Shown in pieces: positions 8,507 to 16,110 of a stretch of DNA of 64,000 nucleotides. The translations under genes and the position numbers were made by a program. This DNA comes from an uncultured Bacteroidales bacterium (GTDB lineage Bacteria; Bacteroidota; Bacteroidia; Bacteroidales; P3), in contig CALUMK010000003.1 in the NCBI GenBank assembly GCA_944321735.1, forward strand, positions 62,001-126,000, read 5' to 3'. Under the pieces are notes generated by a model. The model searched no databases, was not told the origin of the DNA, and was given only the letters and a program-made list of their open reading frames with translations. The stretch's first letter is position 1. The number at the start of each line of letters is the position of its first letter.

Positions 8507-9442
8507 ATGGAAAAAGTAAAGTGTCTTATCATTGGATCCGGTCCTGCCGGCTATACGGCAGCCATTTATGCGGCTCGCGCCGACCTCAAACCTGTGTTGT
8601 ACGAAGGAATGCAGCCTGGCGGCCAGCTGACGATTACCACCGAAGTCGATAACTTCCCCGGTTATCCGGAAGGGGTGATGGGACCGGCTTTGATGCAGGA
8701 CTTGCGCAAGCAGGCTTTGCGTTTCAATACCGATGTCCGCCCCGGGCTGATTTCGGAAGTGGATTTCTCCAAGCGTCCTTTCCATATCAAGACCGATGAC
8801 GGCAAGGAAATCGAAGCCTTGACAGTGATTGTGGCTACCGGTGCGACAGCTAATTGGCTGGGTCTGGATTCGGAAAAGAAATACAACGGCCAGGGGGTTT
8901 CGGCTTGCGCCACTTGCGACGGTTTCTTCTACCGCAACCAGGATGTGGCGGTAGTTGGCGGCGGCGATACGGCTTGCGAAGAGGCTTGCTATCTGGCCGG
9001 GTTGTGCAGCAAGGTCTATATGATTGTGCGCCGCGACCAGCTCCGGGCTTCCAAGGCGATGCAGGACCGCGTGCTCAACAATCCCAAGATTGAAATCCTG
9101 TGGAACCATGTGACCAAGGAAATCGTAGGGGATGAAGACGGTGTGAACGGGGCTATCCTGACCAATGTGAAGACGGGCGAGGAAAAGAAAATCGAATTGA
9201 CGGGTTTCTTCGTGGCAATTGGCCATACGCCTAACACCAAGCTGTTCAAAGGGCAGCTGGAGTTGCACGAAACCGGCCATATCAAGACCAAGCCGGGTAC
9301 GACCCAGACTTCGGTGGAAGGGGTGTTCGCGGCGGGCGATGTTCAGGACTTGCATTACCGTCAGGCTATTACCTCCGCCGGTACGGGCTGCATGGCGGCT
9401 ATCGAGGCCGAACGTTTCCTGACCGACCATAACGAGAAATAA
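8507..9442 (+). CDS. trxB: thioredoxin reductase
   Basis: This 311-residue flavoenzyme reduces thioredoxin with NADPH in the cytoplasm. It has the FAD-binding GSGPAGYTAAIYAARA at the N-terminus, the redox pair Cys134/Cys137 in CATCDGFF, the NADPH-binding VVGGGDTACEEA and the C-terminal FAD motif GVFAAGDVQD. Length is standard. A terminator hairpin follows 9 bp after the stop, so it is a single-gene unit, with no clear promoter box visible. Confidence 0.97.
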   Translation: MEKVKCLIIGSGPAGYTAAIYAARADLKPVLYEGMQPGGQLTITTEVDNFPGYPEGVMGPALMQDLRKQALRFNTDVRPGLISEVDFSKRPFHIKTDDGKEIEALTVIVATGATANWLGLDSEKKYNGQGVSACATCDGFFYRNQDVAVVGGGDTACEEACYLAGLCSKVYMIVRRDQLRASKAMQDRVLNNPKIEILWNHVTKEIVGDEDGVNGAILTNVKTGEEKKIELTGFFVAIGHTPNTKLFKGQLELHETGHIKTKPGTTQTSVEGVFAAGDVQDLHYRQAITSAGTGCMAAIEAERFLTDHNEK

Positions 9443-9451
9443 ATAGGAATT

Positions 9452-9517
9452 AAAGGGTGCATGGCAAAGGCACGGGGGCACGCATGTGCTGCTCGCGATG
9501 TCGGCCATGCGCCTTTT
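9452..9517 (+). terminator. terminator hairpin of trxB
   Basis: AAAGGGTGCATGGC at 9452-9465 pairs with GCCATGCGCC at 9504-9513, followed by TTTT. The loop is about 38 bases and may fold further. Confidence 0.65.
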
Positions 9518-9593
9518 CTGTTTCCGGAACGCCGTGATGCACAGGATTCACAGGAGTGTTCTGCAATGAATGGAGTTTTTTAATCAAAAGACA

Positions 9594-10244
9594 ATGAAAA
9601 AGACTTTTGCAGTGGTTTTGTCGGGTTGCGGGGTGTTTGATGGTTCGGAAATCGGCGAAGCCATGATGACGCTTTTGGCGATAGAGGAAGCTGGTTGCGC
9701 TTACCAGATGTTCGCACCGGACAAGAAGCAGATGCATGTTGTGAACCATTTGACCGGCCAGCCGATGGCGGAGGATCGTAATGTCCTGACCGAATCGGCT
9801 CGGATTGCAAGGGGCAATGTCAAGGATTTGAAGACCTACGACCCGGCGGCTTTCGACGGCTTGCTGTTTCCCGGTGGTTTCGGGGCGGGCAAGAACCTCA
9901 GCACCTTTGCCGTCGATGGTGCTTCGATGACGGTGGATGCCGATGTGGAAGCAGCGATTCGCAAGACGATGGCTGCCGGCAAGCCTATCGGGGCCATGTG
10001 CATTGCTCCGGTCATCCTAGGCCGTTTGATTCCGGGTGTGAAGGTGACGGTCGGCCACGACAAGGGAACTGACGAGGCATTGAAGGCTATGGGTGCCTGC
10101 CCGGTGGATGTGTTCGGGCCGGAAGTGGTCTATGACGAAGCGCATAATGTCTATACTACGCCCTGTTATATGCTGACGGACGCCACTTTGGGCGTGGTGG
10201 CGGCTTGCTGCCGGAACCTGATGGCCGAGATTTTGGCCAGGTAG
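9594..10244 (+). CDS. elbB: ElbB-like glyoxalase (DJ-1/PfpI superfamily)
   Basis: This 216-residue protein belongs to the ElbB group, cytoplasmic glyoxalases of the DJ-1/PfpI fold. FAVVLSGCGVFDGSEIGEA at the start is diagnostic, and the nucleophile elbow is GAMCIAPVILGR with the catalytic Cys. FPGGFGAGKN supplies the conserved glutamate-side loop region. I chose the ATG at 9594 because it matches the family start; an ATG at 9570 would add eight residues. The 100 bp between this gene and convergent dprA hold no clear terminator. Confidence 0.93.
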   Translation: MKKTFAVVLSGCGVFDGSEIGEAMMTLLAIEEAGCAYQMFAPDKKQMHVVNHLTGQPMAEDRNVLTESARIARGNVKDLKTYDPAAFDGLLFPGGFGAGKNLSTFAVDGASMTVDADVEAAIRKTMAAGKPIGAMCIAPVILGRLIPGVKVTVGHDKGTDEALKAMGACPVDVFGPEVVYDEAHNVYTTPCYMLTDATLGVVAACCRNLMAEILAR

Positions 10245-10344
10245 TTCAGCCTTATGGCCAAGGGGTATCATGATGGGCGATTCATTCTTTCTGCTGTGTT
10301 GCTGCCTTCCTGAGGCGCGTCTTTTATAAACACACGGGTGAGGC

Positions 10345-11475
10345 TCAGTTTGCCAGTTCGTAATAGCCGCCGGGGCAGGAGCGGACAAGCCCGGCCAGTT
10401 CCAGACGGAGCAGGCAGGAGAGCAGGTCGGGCAGTGCCAATCCGGTGTGCTGCAACAGATAGTCGGTCGAGGCCGGGTTTTCGGATTTCAGTCTTTCGAG
10501 GATAGTCGATTGTTCCAAGTCGGGTTGGAATCCGGGAAGTCCGGCGTGGCCGTAGGGGTCAGTCTGTCCGGTTTTGTTGCCTTTGACAAGTCTGCATGTA
10601 TCGTCCAGTCCCATTTCCCGGCGGATATCTTTGGCTTCTTGGAAAAGCCGTGCTCTTCCCGTCTTGATCAAGTAATTGCAACCTTCATAATAATAGTCTT
10701 TGTTCCGTCCCGGCACGGCGAAGAGGCTTCTTTGGTAGGAATCCGCGGCATAGGCGGTATGCATCGCGCCCCCTTTCATTGAAGCTTCGGCTACAAGGGT
10801 CACTTCTGCCATTCCGGCAATGATTCGGTTGCGGCGAGGGAACAGTCCGGATTTGATTTGGGTATGAAGGGGCATTTCCGAGAGGATCGCTCCTCCTTGA
10901 TCTATGATTTTTTTTGCTAATCCGTGGTTTTCTTCCGGATATACTCTTTCTAAGCCATGCGCCAGCACGGCATAAGTGGGCAGGCCGGATTCCAGGCTGC
11001 TTTGGTGTGCCTGAGTGTCGATGCCTATAGCCAATCCGCTGACGGTAAAAATGTTCTGTCCTGCAAGGCCTTCCACGGCCAAACGGCTTTGTTCCTTGCC
11101 GTAGGTGCTGGCCCGGCGCGTGCCGACCACAGCCAGTCCTTGTTTGCCATTGACGTGCATAGTGCCTCGGTAGTAGAGAGCCAAGGGAGCATCGGAACAG
11201 CAGCGCAAGCTTATAGGGTAGTCGGCATCTTCCGGACAGATTATCCGTATGCCGTTTTGCCGACTTAGTTGCAGCTCTTTTTCGGCCCGGCGCAAAGCGG
11301 CGGTTCGGACTTTCTCCAAGTTGTCGCAGAATCTTGGCTTGAGTCCGGCATCTCGGCAGTCTTGGACGGTGGCTTTGAAGAATGCCGCAGCCGAACCGAA
11401 AAATTCCAGCAGGGCATTGGCCGAGCGGATGCCGATTCCTTTCAGGAACGATAAGGCGAGGTCTTCTATTTGCAT
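10345..11475 (-). CDS. dprA: DNA-processing protein DprA
   Basis: This 376-residue protein binds incoming single-stranded DNA and loads RecA in natural transformation. The Rossmann-like core is visible in VVGTRRAS, FTVSGLAIGIDTQAH, PRRNRIIAGM and GGAMHTA. A helix-hairpin-helix-like start (LSFLKGIGIRSANALLEFFG) and a C-terminal winged-helix segment flank it. Length is normal for DprA. It is convergent with elbB. DprA occurs in many bacteria with no proven competence, so it does not show that this organism transforms. Confidence 0.95.
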   Translation of the reverse strand: MQIEDLALSFLKGIGIRSANALLEFFGSAAAFFKATVQDCRDAGLKPRFCDNLEKVRTAALRRAEKELQLSRQNGIRIICPEDADYPISLRCCSDAPLALYYRGTMHVNGKQGLAVVGTRRASTYGKEQSRLAVEGLAGQNIFTVSGLAIGIDTQAHQSSLESGLPTYAVLAHGLERVYPEENHGLAKKIIDQGGAILSEMPLHTQIKSGLFPRRNRIIAGMAEVTLVAEASMKGGAMHTAYAADSYQRSLFAVPGRNKDYYYEGCNYLIKTGRARLFQEAKDIRREMGLDDTCRLVKGNKTGQTDPYGHAGLPGFQPDLEQSTILERLKSENPASTDYLLQHTGLALPDLLSCLLRLELAGLVRSCPGGYYELAN

Positions 11476-11934
11476 ATTCGGATTCCTTTTGGCTGTTTTG
11501 CTTGTCTTGGTTTGCGTTTCTGTTGTACTCCGTTCTTTCTAACCGTTGTGCATCGCTTTTTAGGGGTTTGTTGTGGGCTTTTCGCTCGTGTGCTGCGCTT
11601 TGCGGCCCGGCTTGCATTGTCGTTGCCCCAAAACTTAATGACCAGATTGGGGTTGAATCTGCGCTTTGTCGAATCGGTGCGTCTGGTCGAGGCAAAAATA
11701 AAGGAGGCTGTTGCGCCTCCTTCGTTATTTAACCAAAAGAATCTTAAAATTAAGAAGATTTAAGAAAGACTTGCCGGTCTCATTCCTTTTCTATGGATTA
11801 GTTTCCTTTCCGGCAAAGAATCAGTCTGGCAGGATTTGTCCGCATGGGGGATGGCTCTTGATGGAGAGATTCCTTTCATGGCCGGTCTCTCGTCCGCGAT
11901 GGGACGGGAATCCGTATCGAATGTTTTCAGGTTC
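11476..11934. other. intergenic stretch without a gene
   Basis: I see no supportable coding frame here on either strand. It holds the start-side region of dprA and a terminator hairpin (11694-11722). A second inverted pair (CTTGCCGG near 11770 and CCGGCAAAG near 11811) may be another weak hairpin. Confidence 0.5.
11694..11722 (-). terminator. terminator, probably of the DUF4251-type gene
   Basis: AAGGAGGC and GCCTCCTT (11701-11722) pair around a six-base loop; on the minus strand a TATTTTT tract follows. It lies 212 bp after the minus-strand gene, which is far, so the link is an inference. Confidence 0.55.
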
Positions 11935-12558
11935 TTACCATAATTGGTCGCTCATCTGCTGGAACGGGATGCTTTTGTCGGGAACTATCTTGATGGCGCC
12001 GGAATAACGGATGTCGCTTCGCATGGAACTGTACAGGTAGAATGATACGTATCCGTCTTTGTCGATGCGCAGTTCCACTTCCAAGGTCTCGCCTACTTGG
12101 TAGAGCTTGAAGTTGACTTCGTAGCCTTTCCGGGTCGTATCCACGTGATAGTCGGTGACAGGTGCATCTACTTCGACCACCAAGGGATGGTCGATGGACA
12201 GGTTGGGGGCACTGTATCGACCCCAGTAGGGCAGTCCGGCTTCCACATGCCCGTCACGGACTAACATCAGCCAGGTATGCCGTAGGTTGATGATGCCCAT
12301 AGGGAGGAAAAGCCGGTCGATTTCGATGGCGAAGGTCTTCTCGGCCAAGATTTCAGGAATCCAGGCTTTGTCTTCAATTTTTTTCCGCTTTTTGGTTTGT
12401 TTTTCGTCCCTGTCCTTTTGGGATTTTTCTATTTGATTTACTTTGTTTTTTGTGGAATCGGTCTGAAAGCTTGTGTTCGGCATTGTTTCGGCTGATGCCG
12501 ATTTGGGGACGAATGTGATGAGGGCCGTGAAGGCGATGATTGGCAATATTTTTTTCAT
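11935..12558 (-). CDS. DUF4251-type periplasmic protein
   Basis: This 207-residue protein starts at MKKILPIIAFTALITF, a signal peptide likely cut after SASA. A charged linker (KDRDEKQTKKRKK) leads to a beta-rich domain with the features of Bacteroidota DUF4251 proteins (KTFAIEIDRLFLP, LPYWGRY, KGYEVNFKL). Function is unknown. The frame is open upstream to 12633 but the ATG at 12558 gives the signal peptide. An 11-bp hairpin lies in its 5' leader. The family name is from memory of the pattern, not a search. Confidence 0.7.
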   Translation of the reverse strand: MKKILPIIAFTALITFVPKSASAETMPNTSFQTDSTKNKVNQIEKSQKDRDEKQTKKRKKIEDKAWIPEILAEKTFAIEIDRLFLPMGIINLRHTWLMLVRDGHVEAGLPYWGRYSAPNLSIDHPLVVEVDAPVTDYHVDTTRKGYEVNFKLYQVGETLEVELRIDKDGYVSFYLYSSMRSDIRYSGAIKIVPDKSIPFQQMSDQLW

Positions 12559-12572
12559 GTTGTTATTTTTTT

Positions 12573-12607
12573 CTCTTGGAACTGCACTGTTTGACGAGTT
12601 CCAAGAG
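12573..12607 (-). promoter_or_regulatory. hairpin in the leader of the DUF4251-type gene
   Basis: CTCTTGGAACT at 12573-12583 and AGTTCCAAGAG at 12597-12607 are perfect 11-bp inverted repeats with a 13-base loop. The stem ends 15 bp before the start codon on the minus strand. It could be an mRNA stabilising hairpin or a protein-binding operator. Confidence 0.45.
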
Positions 12608-12797
12608 CATAGTTTAGTAAAATTCGTTAGCAACTATAATCCATCGTGCAAAAACTATGCCAATTTAAATGTTTATTTTTGCGGACTTCCGTGAGCGGCA
12701 TCCGGCTGTTCCTTCGATGCCAATGGGAAGAGGAACCGTCAATTCGAAAGAGGATTGAACTCGGGACGGTTTCTATTTGTTCAATCCGCAGAATCAA

Positions 12798-13253
12798 ATG
12801 CGTATGCTCGAAAGTTTGGCAAAGACGGATGAATACTTCATGCGGGCAGCGCTCAAGCAGGCCGAACTCGCTTTTTCGGCGGACGAAGTGCCTGTGGGCG
12901 CGGTAGTTGTATGGAGGGATCGAATCTTGAGCCGGGCCTGCAACTATACCGAGAAATTGGTGGATGTGACGGCTCATGCCGAGATGCAGGCCATTACGGC
13001 GGCTTCCCAGGCTTTGGGAGGCAAATACTTGAATGATTGCACGCTGTATGTTACTTTGGAACCTTGCGTGATGTGCGCCGGGGCTTTGTTCTGGGCGCAA
13101 ATCGGCAAGGTGGTCTATGGGGCGTCCGATCCGAAACGAGGCTATAGCCGTGTGGGAGTGAATCTGTTGCATCCTAAAACGGAAGTGGTGGGAGGCGTGC
13201 TGGCCGAGCAATGCACCGGTTTGATTAAGGAATTTTTTCAACGAAAGCGTTAA
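12798..13253 (+). CDS. tadA: tRNA-specific adenosine deaminase-like protein
   Basis: This 151-residue zinc enzyme converts A34 to inosine in tRNA-Arg(ACG). The zinc ligands and catalytic Glu are seen in HAE (60-62) and PCVMC (89-93). Start ATGs at 12798 and 12804 are both possible; the frame upstream starts at a TTG. It is followed 13 bp later by cdd, and the two deaminases probably form one transcript. TATTTTTG at 12674-12681 may be its -7 box. A free-base deaminase role cannot be excluded from sequence. Confidence 0.9.
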   Translation: MRMLESLAKTDEYFMRAALKQAELAFSADEVPVGAVVVWRDRILSRACNYTEKLVDVTAHAEMQAITAASQALGGKYLNDCTLYVTLEPCVMCAGALFWAQIGKVVYGASDPKRGYSRVGVNLLHPKTEVVGGVLAEQCTGLIKEFFQRKR

Positions 13254-13266
13254 AAAGGAGGCGTGC

Positions 13267-13749
13267 ATGGATAAAAAATTGGACATTCCTTATCAGGAAT
13301 ACGATGATGAAATGCAGTTGGCATCGGAAGACCGGGAGCTGCTGCGCCGGGCAGACGAGATGGTGGATAAGGCCTATGCTCCTTATTCCGGTTTCCGGGT
13401 CGGAGCCGCTCTCCGCTTGGAAGACGGGACGATAGTTACGGGTAGCAATCAGGAAAATGCGGCTTATCCTTCAGGGCTTTGCGCCGAGCGGGTCGCTGTC
13501 TTTTCGGCTTCGGCCAATTATCCGGACAAGGCTATCGAGGCTTTGGCCATCACGGCTAATTCCAAACAGGCCGTGAATCATCCGGTAGCTCCTTGCGGGG
13601 CATGCCGCCAGGCCATTTTGGAATACGAACATAAGTTCAAGCATCCCATCCGGGTGATCCTGCGGGGAACAACCGGCAAGATTGTCGTTCTGGACAGCAT
13701 ACAGAGCTTGTTGCCATTCCAGTTCACCAAGGACGATATGGTTTTGTAG
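13267..13749 (+). CDS. cdd: cytidine deaminase
   Basis: This 160-residue zinc enzyme deaminates cytidine and deoxycytidine in pyrimidine salvage. The motif CAE (72-74) and PCGACRQ (109-115) give the zinc ligands and catalytic Glu. The start has a good AAGGAGG ribosome binding site 6 bp upstream, stronger than is usual in this phylum. It lies 13 bp after tadA. Confidence 0.96.
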   Translation: MDKKLDIPYQEYDDEMQLASEDRELLRRADEMVDKAYAPYSGFRVGAALRLEDGTIVTGSNQENAAYPSGLCAERVAVFSASANYPDKAIEALAITANSKQAVNHPVAPCGACRQAILEYEHKFKHPIRVILRGTTGKIVVLDSIQSLLPFQFTKDDMVL

Positions 13750-13873
13750 TTTGAACTGTCGGGAATTGGGTGCATTTTTCAGCTTGCCGGTGTGTTGTCG
13801 GATTTCGGATTCGACTACTGCCGGTAGTGCAGGCTGGGTTTTATTGACACCGCACGATATTGTTGGGAAGAAA

Positions 13874-14608
13874 ATGAAAAGCGAAGAGGAAATCAGGGCC
13901 GACTTCTGGACGCAGAAGGTCAACTGGCTCAAGAATGTGCTCAGGTACGGAGCTCCGGCTTTCAGCCTGGACGAATTGTATCAGGCTCTTTTGCAAGGAG
14001 GCTGGACGTCGGATCAAGTGGCTCGGACCACGACCCGCAGTTTCTTCGGCACGCCATGTCCGACCTTGCAGATGAGCCTTTGCAAGGAAAACGATGTCTA
14101 TGTGATTCAGAATCCGGGCATCGGGACGATGGAGCTGACGATTCAGGAGTGCAAGGAGCCGGTTTCGTTGACCGGAGCCTCGGTGGCTTCGGTGGTATCG
14201 ATGTTGCAGACCTATTGCAGTCATTACGGCCGCTACAAGGATGCCTTGGATTCGTTGGTGGACGTGGTGGGGCAGGCGGCCAAGGAGGAGGCCAAACGGC
14301 AGAAATTGAAGAGGCTGGCGCTATCGGGCATCCATATGATGCTTCCGGCTTTGTTCAAGGATAGCCCGTACCATCATTATTTGAAAGAAGGCGAAACCGA
14401 GGCGGTGCTCTGCATCCGTTTGAACGTGGGCAAGACCTTGGAAATCAGTTTGCCTTATGTTAATTTCCAGACAGTGCTGCCCAAGGTACACCAAACGGTG
14501 GCGCATATGGAGAAGTCGTTGCAGGAGTGCCCTTTGCCGGTCAATCTGTCGGATACCGATTATTGGAGCGGTGAAGGTTTTTTTGTGGCAGGAAGCCCTA
14601 ATAAATAA
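13874..14608 (+). CDS. unknown protein coupled to a MoxR-type ATPase, 244 aa
   Basis: I do not recognise the family. The protein is soluble, with no signal peptide or membrane segment. It has an N-terminal part with FSLDELYQALLQGGWTSDQV (helix-turn-helix-like in shape), a central hydrophobic segment, a basic helix AAKEEAKRQKLKRLAL and a beta-rich C-terminal half ending GEGFFVAGSPNK. The start at 13874 has GGAAG nearby and fits the size. Only 6 bp separate it from the AAA+ ATPase, so the two are surely cotranscribed and may work together with the VWA protein that lies on the other strand. Confidence 0.75.
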   Translation: MKSEEEIRADFWTQKVNWLKNVLRYGAPAFSLDELYQALLQGGWTSDQVARTTTRSFFGTPCPTLQMSLCKENDVYVIQNPGIGTMELTIQECKEPVSLTGASVASVVSMLQTYCSHYGRYKDALDSLVDVVGQAAKEEAKRQKLKRLALSGIHMMLPALFKDSPYHHYLKEGETEAVLCIRLNVGKTLEISLPYVNFQTVLPKVHQTVAHMEKSLQECPLPVNLSDTDYWSGEGFFVAGSPNK

Positions 14609-14614
14609 AGAATA

Positions 14615-15682
14615 ATGGCAGTCAGTATCAATACGAAAGAGTTGGAGGAACTGCTCCGGACCGTGCCTTATACCCAGAATGTGATGCTGGTGGGGCGGCA
14701 TGGCATCGGCAAGTCGCAGATTCTGGAACGCTATTTCAGCACGCAGGGGCAGAAGGTGGTTTCTTTGTTCCTCGGCCAGATGAGCGACCCCGGGGACTTG
14801 ATAGGTATCCCGCATAAGAACGAGAAGACGGGAAAGACGGAATTCATGCCGCCTTATTGGTTTCCGTTGGACGGGCATCCTATCGTCTTGTTTTTGGATG
14901 AGTTGAACCGGGCGCGGCCGGAAATCCTGCAGACTATCATGGATTTGGCTTTGAACAAGAAGCTGGCGGGGCGTTCGCTGCCGGAGGGCAGCCGTATCAT
15001 TTCGGCGGTCAACGAGGGCGACGAGTACCAGCTTACCGACTTGGATCCGGCGCTGGTGTCGCGTTTCAATGTCTATTATTTCCAGCCGACGGTGGCCGAA
15101 TGGGTGGCTTGGGCCAGAAGCAAAGGCTTGGATGGCCGGGTCGTCGGTTTCATTGAGAACCATGAGGATTATCTGGACGGGGAAATGCTGCGGATTCTGG
15201 ATCCGGGATTGGAGAAGCTGCCCGACCGCCGGGCTTGGGAACGTGTCTCGGAAGTGATGGTACGTACCGCTACGCCTACGGATACCACCAAGAAGATTGT
15301 GGCGGGCATCGTGGGAGCCAAGGCGGCAGCGCGTTTTTTCGAGAGCATTTCGGAAGAGCGGGTCTTGAGCGCGCAGGAAGTCTTACGCGATTTCGAGGCG
15401 GTCAGAGAGCAGGCTTCGCATTACCGGGTGGCGGAATTGGCGGTCTTGAACGAAAGCCTTTTCCGTTACCTGGATCAGTTGCCCGAAGCCGATTTTGCCG
15501 GTACGGTGGCCGGAAACCTGTTGGCCTACGTGTCTTGGCTGGTCGATAAGGGTTACCGGGAAGCCATGGCGCAGTTCTGCAATGTCTTCGAGAGCGCCCA
15601 GTATTCCCATGCCAATTTCCTGATTCTGCAGGCGGCGCCGGAGGTGTATTCTAGGATTAGCGATTTCATCTCCAACTTATAG
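14615..15682 (+). CDS. MoxR-type AAA+ ATPase
   Basis: This 355-residue ATPase of the MoxR class has Walker A GRHGIGKS (27-34), Walker B with Asp95 and Glu96 (IVLFLDELNRA), sensor-1 Asn133 and an arginine finger at Arg150 (SRF). The lid domain follows. MoxR ATPases act as chaperones that work with VWA-domain partners and load cofactors or remodel complexes. Here a VWA gene lies 400 bp away, convergent. The unknown 244-residue protein is directly upstream. The stop TAG is followed at once by a hairpin element (15683-15808). Confidence 0.93.
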   Translation: MAVSINTKELEELLRTVPYTQNVMLVGRHGIGKSQILERYFSTQGQKVVSLFLGQMSDPGDLIGIPHKNEKTGKTEFMPPYWFPLDGHPIVLFLDELNRARPEILQTIMDLALNKKLAGRSLPEGSRIISAVNEGDEYQLTDLDPALVSRFNVYYFQPTVAEWVAWARSKGLDGRVVGFIENHEDYLDGEMLRILDPGLEKLPDRRAWERVSEVMVRTATPTDTTKKIVAGIVGAKAAARFFESISEERVLSAQEVLRDFEAVREQASHYRVAELAVLNESLFRYLDQLPEADFAGTVAGNLLAYVSWLVDKGYREAMAQFCNVFESAQYSHANFLILQAAPEVYSRISDFISNL

Positions 15683-15808
15683 GTTGGCGGGTGATAACGG
15701 GCAATCTGCTTCGTTGCGAGCCTTGTCTGGCTCGGTCACGTACTCAAGTACGCTCCCTCGCCATCCGCGGCTCGACGCCTCGCATCTTGCCCGTTATCAC
15801 CCGCCAAC
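15683..15808 (+). repeat. stop-flush hairpin element, copy A
   Basis: This is a 126-bp inverted repeat that begins on the base after the TAG stop of the ATPase gene. The outer arms are a perfect 22-bp inverted pair (15683-15704 with 15787-15808). Inside are TCTGC/GCATC partial pairs, an arm GCGAGCC/GGCTCG, and the core TCACGTAC-TC-AAGTACGCTCC. Copies B (19381) and C (15985, minus) share this design. No T-run follows. It is not a standard terminator and I know no name for it. Confidence 0.85.
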
Positions 15809-15847
15809 GCCGACGCGCCGGACGGCTTCGATTATTATTGAACAAAG

Positions 15848-15872
15848 TCAGAGTGGGTTCGATTGGATTTTG
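15848..15872 (+). repeat. shared tail downstream of element A
   Basis: TCAGAGTGGGTTCG followed by ATTGGATTTTG resembles the stretch 19568-19591 after element B. It lies 40 bp after the hairpin in A and 66 bp after it in B. The rest of 15809-15984 shows no gene. Confidence 0.5.
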
Positions 15873-15984
15873 CGTTCGCGGAAGATTCTATGTAGATGTC
15901 GATAGTGTGATGTCTGAATTGATTATTTGAGTTTTGAGGCTTGATCTGATGATTTGCGGGTTGGCTTTTCGTCCCGCGGGTCGG

Positions 15985-16110
15985 GACGGCGTGTGAGCAG
16001 GGGCAAGATGCAAGGCACGCGAGGGTGAGAAAAGCGGAGCGTACTTTGGTACGTGAGCATTTTCGAATCCCTCGCGTAACGCCGCAGATTGCCCCTGCTC
16101 ACACGCCGTC
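15985..16110 (-). repeat. stop-flush hairpin element, copy C
   Basis: This is a 126-bp inverted repeat with perfect 22-bp arms (15985-16006 with 16089-16110). Read on the minus strand it begins in the last three codons of the VWA gene and supplies its TGA stop. The core TCACGTAC-CA-AAGTACGCTCC and the GCATCTTGC block are the same as in A and B, while about six positions of the outer arm differ from A with matching changes in both arms. The inner arm is CGCGAGGG/CCCTCGCG. Confidence 0.85.

Noticed and set aside
8351..9508. 385-codon frame on the minus strand over trxB
   Set aside because: It is antisense to a clear thioredoxin reductase, has no family pattern, and is the usual shadow of a G+C-rich gene.
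10685..11695. 336-codon minus frame over dprA
   Set aside because: It lies in another frame on the same strand as dprA, which has all its motifs. Composition is Arg/Pro-rich, typical of a shadow.
14321..15163. 280-codon minus frame over the MoxR ATPase
   Set aside because: It is a shadow of the ATPase gene, whose Walker motifs are clear.
16021..16080. possible CRISPR or phage attachment site in the repeats of this region
   Set aside because: The repeats are inverted and single per gene end, with no spacers, no cas genes and no integrase nearby.
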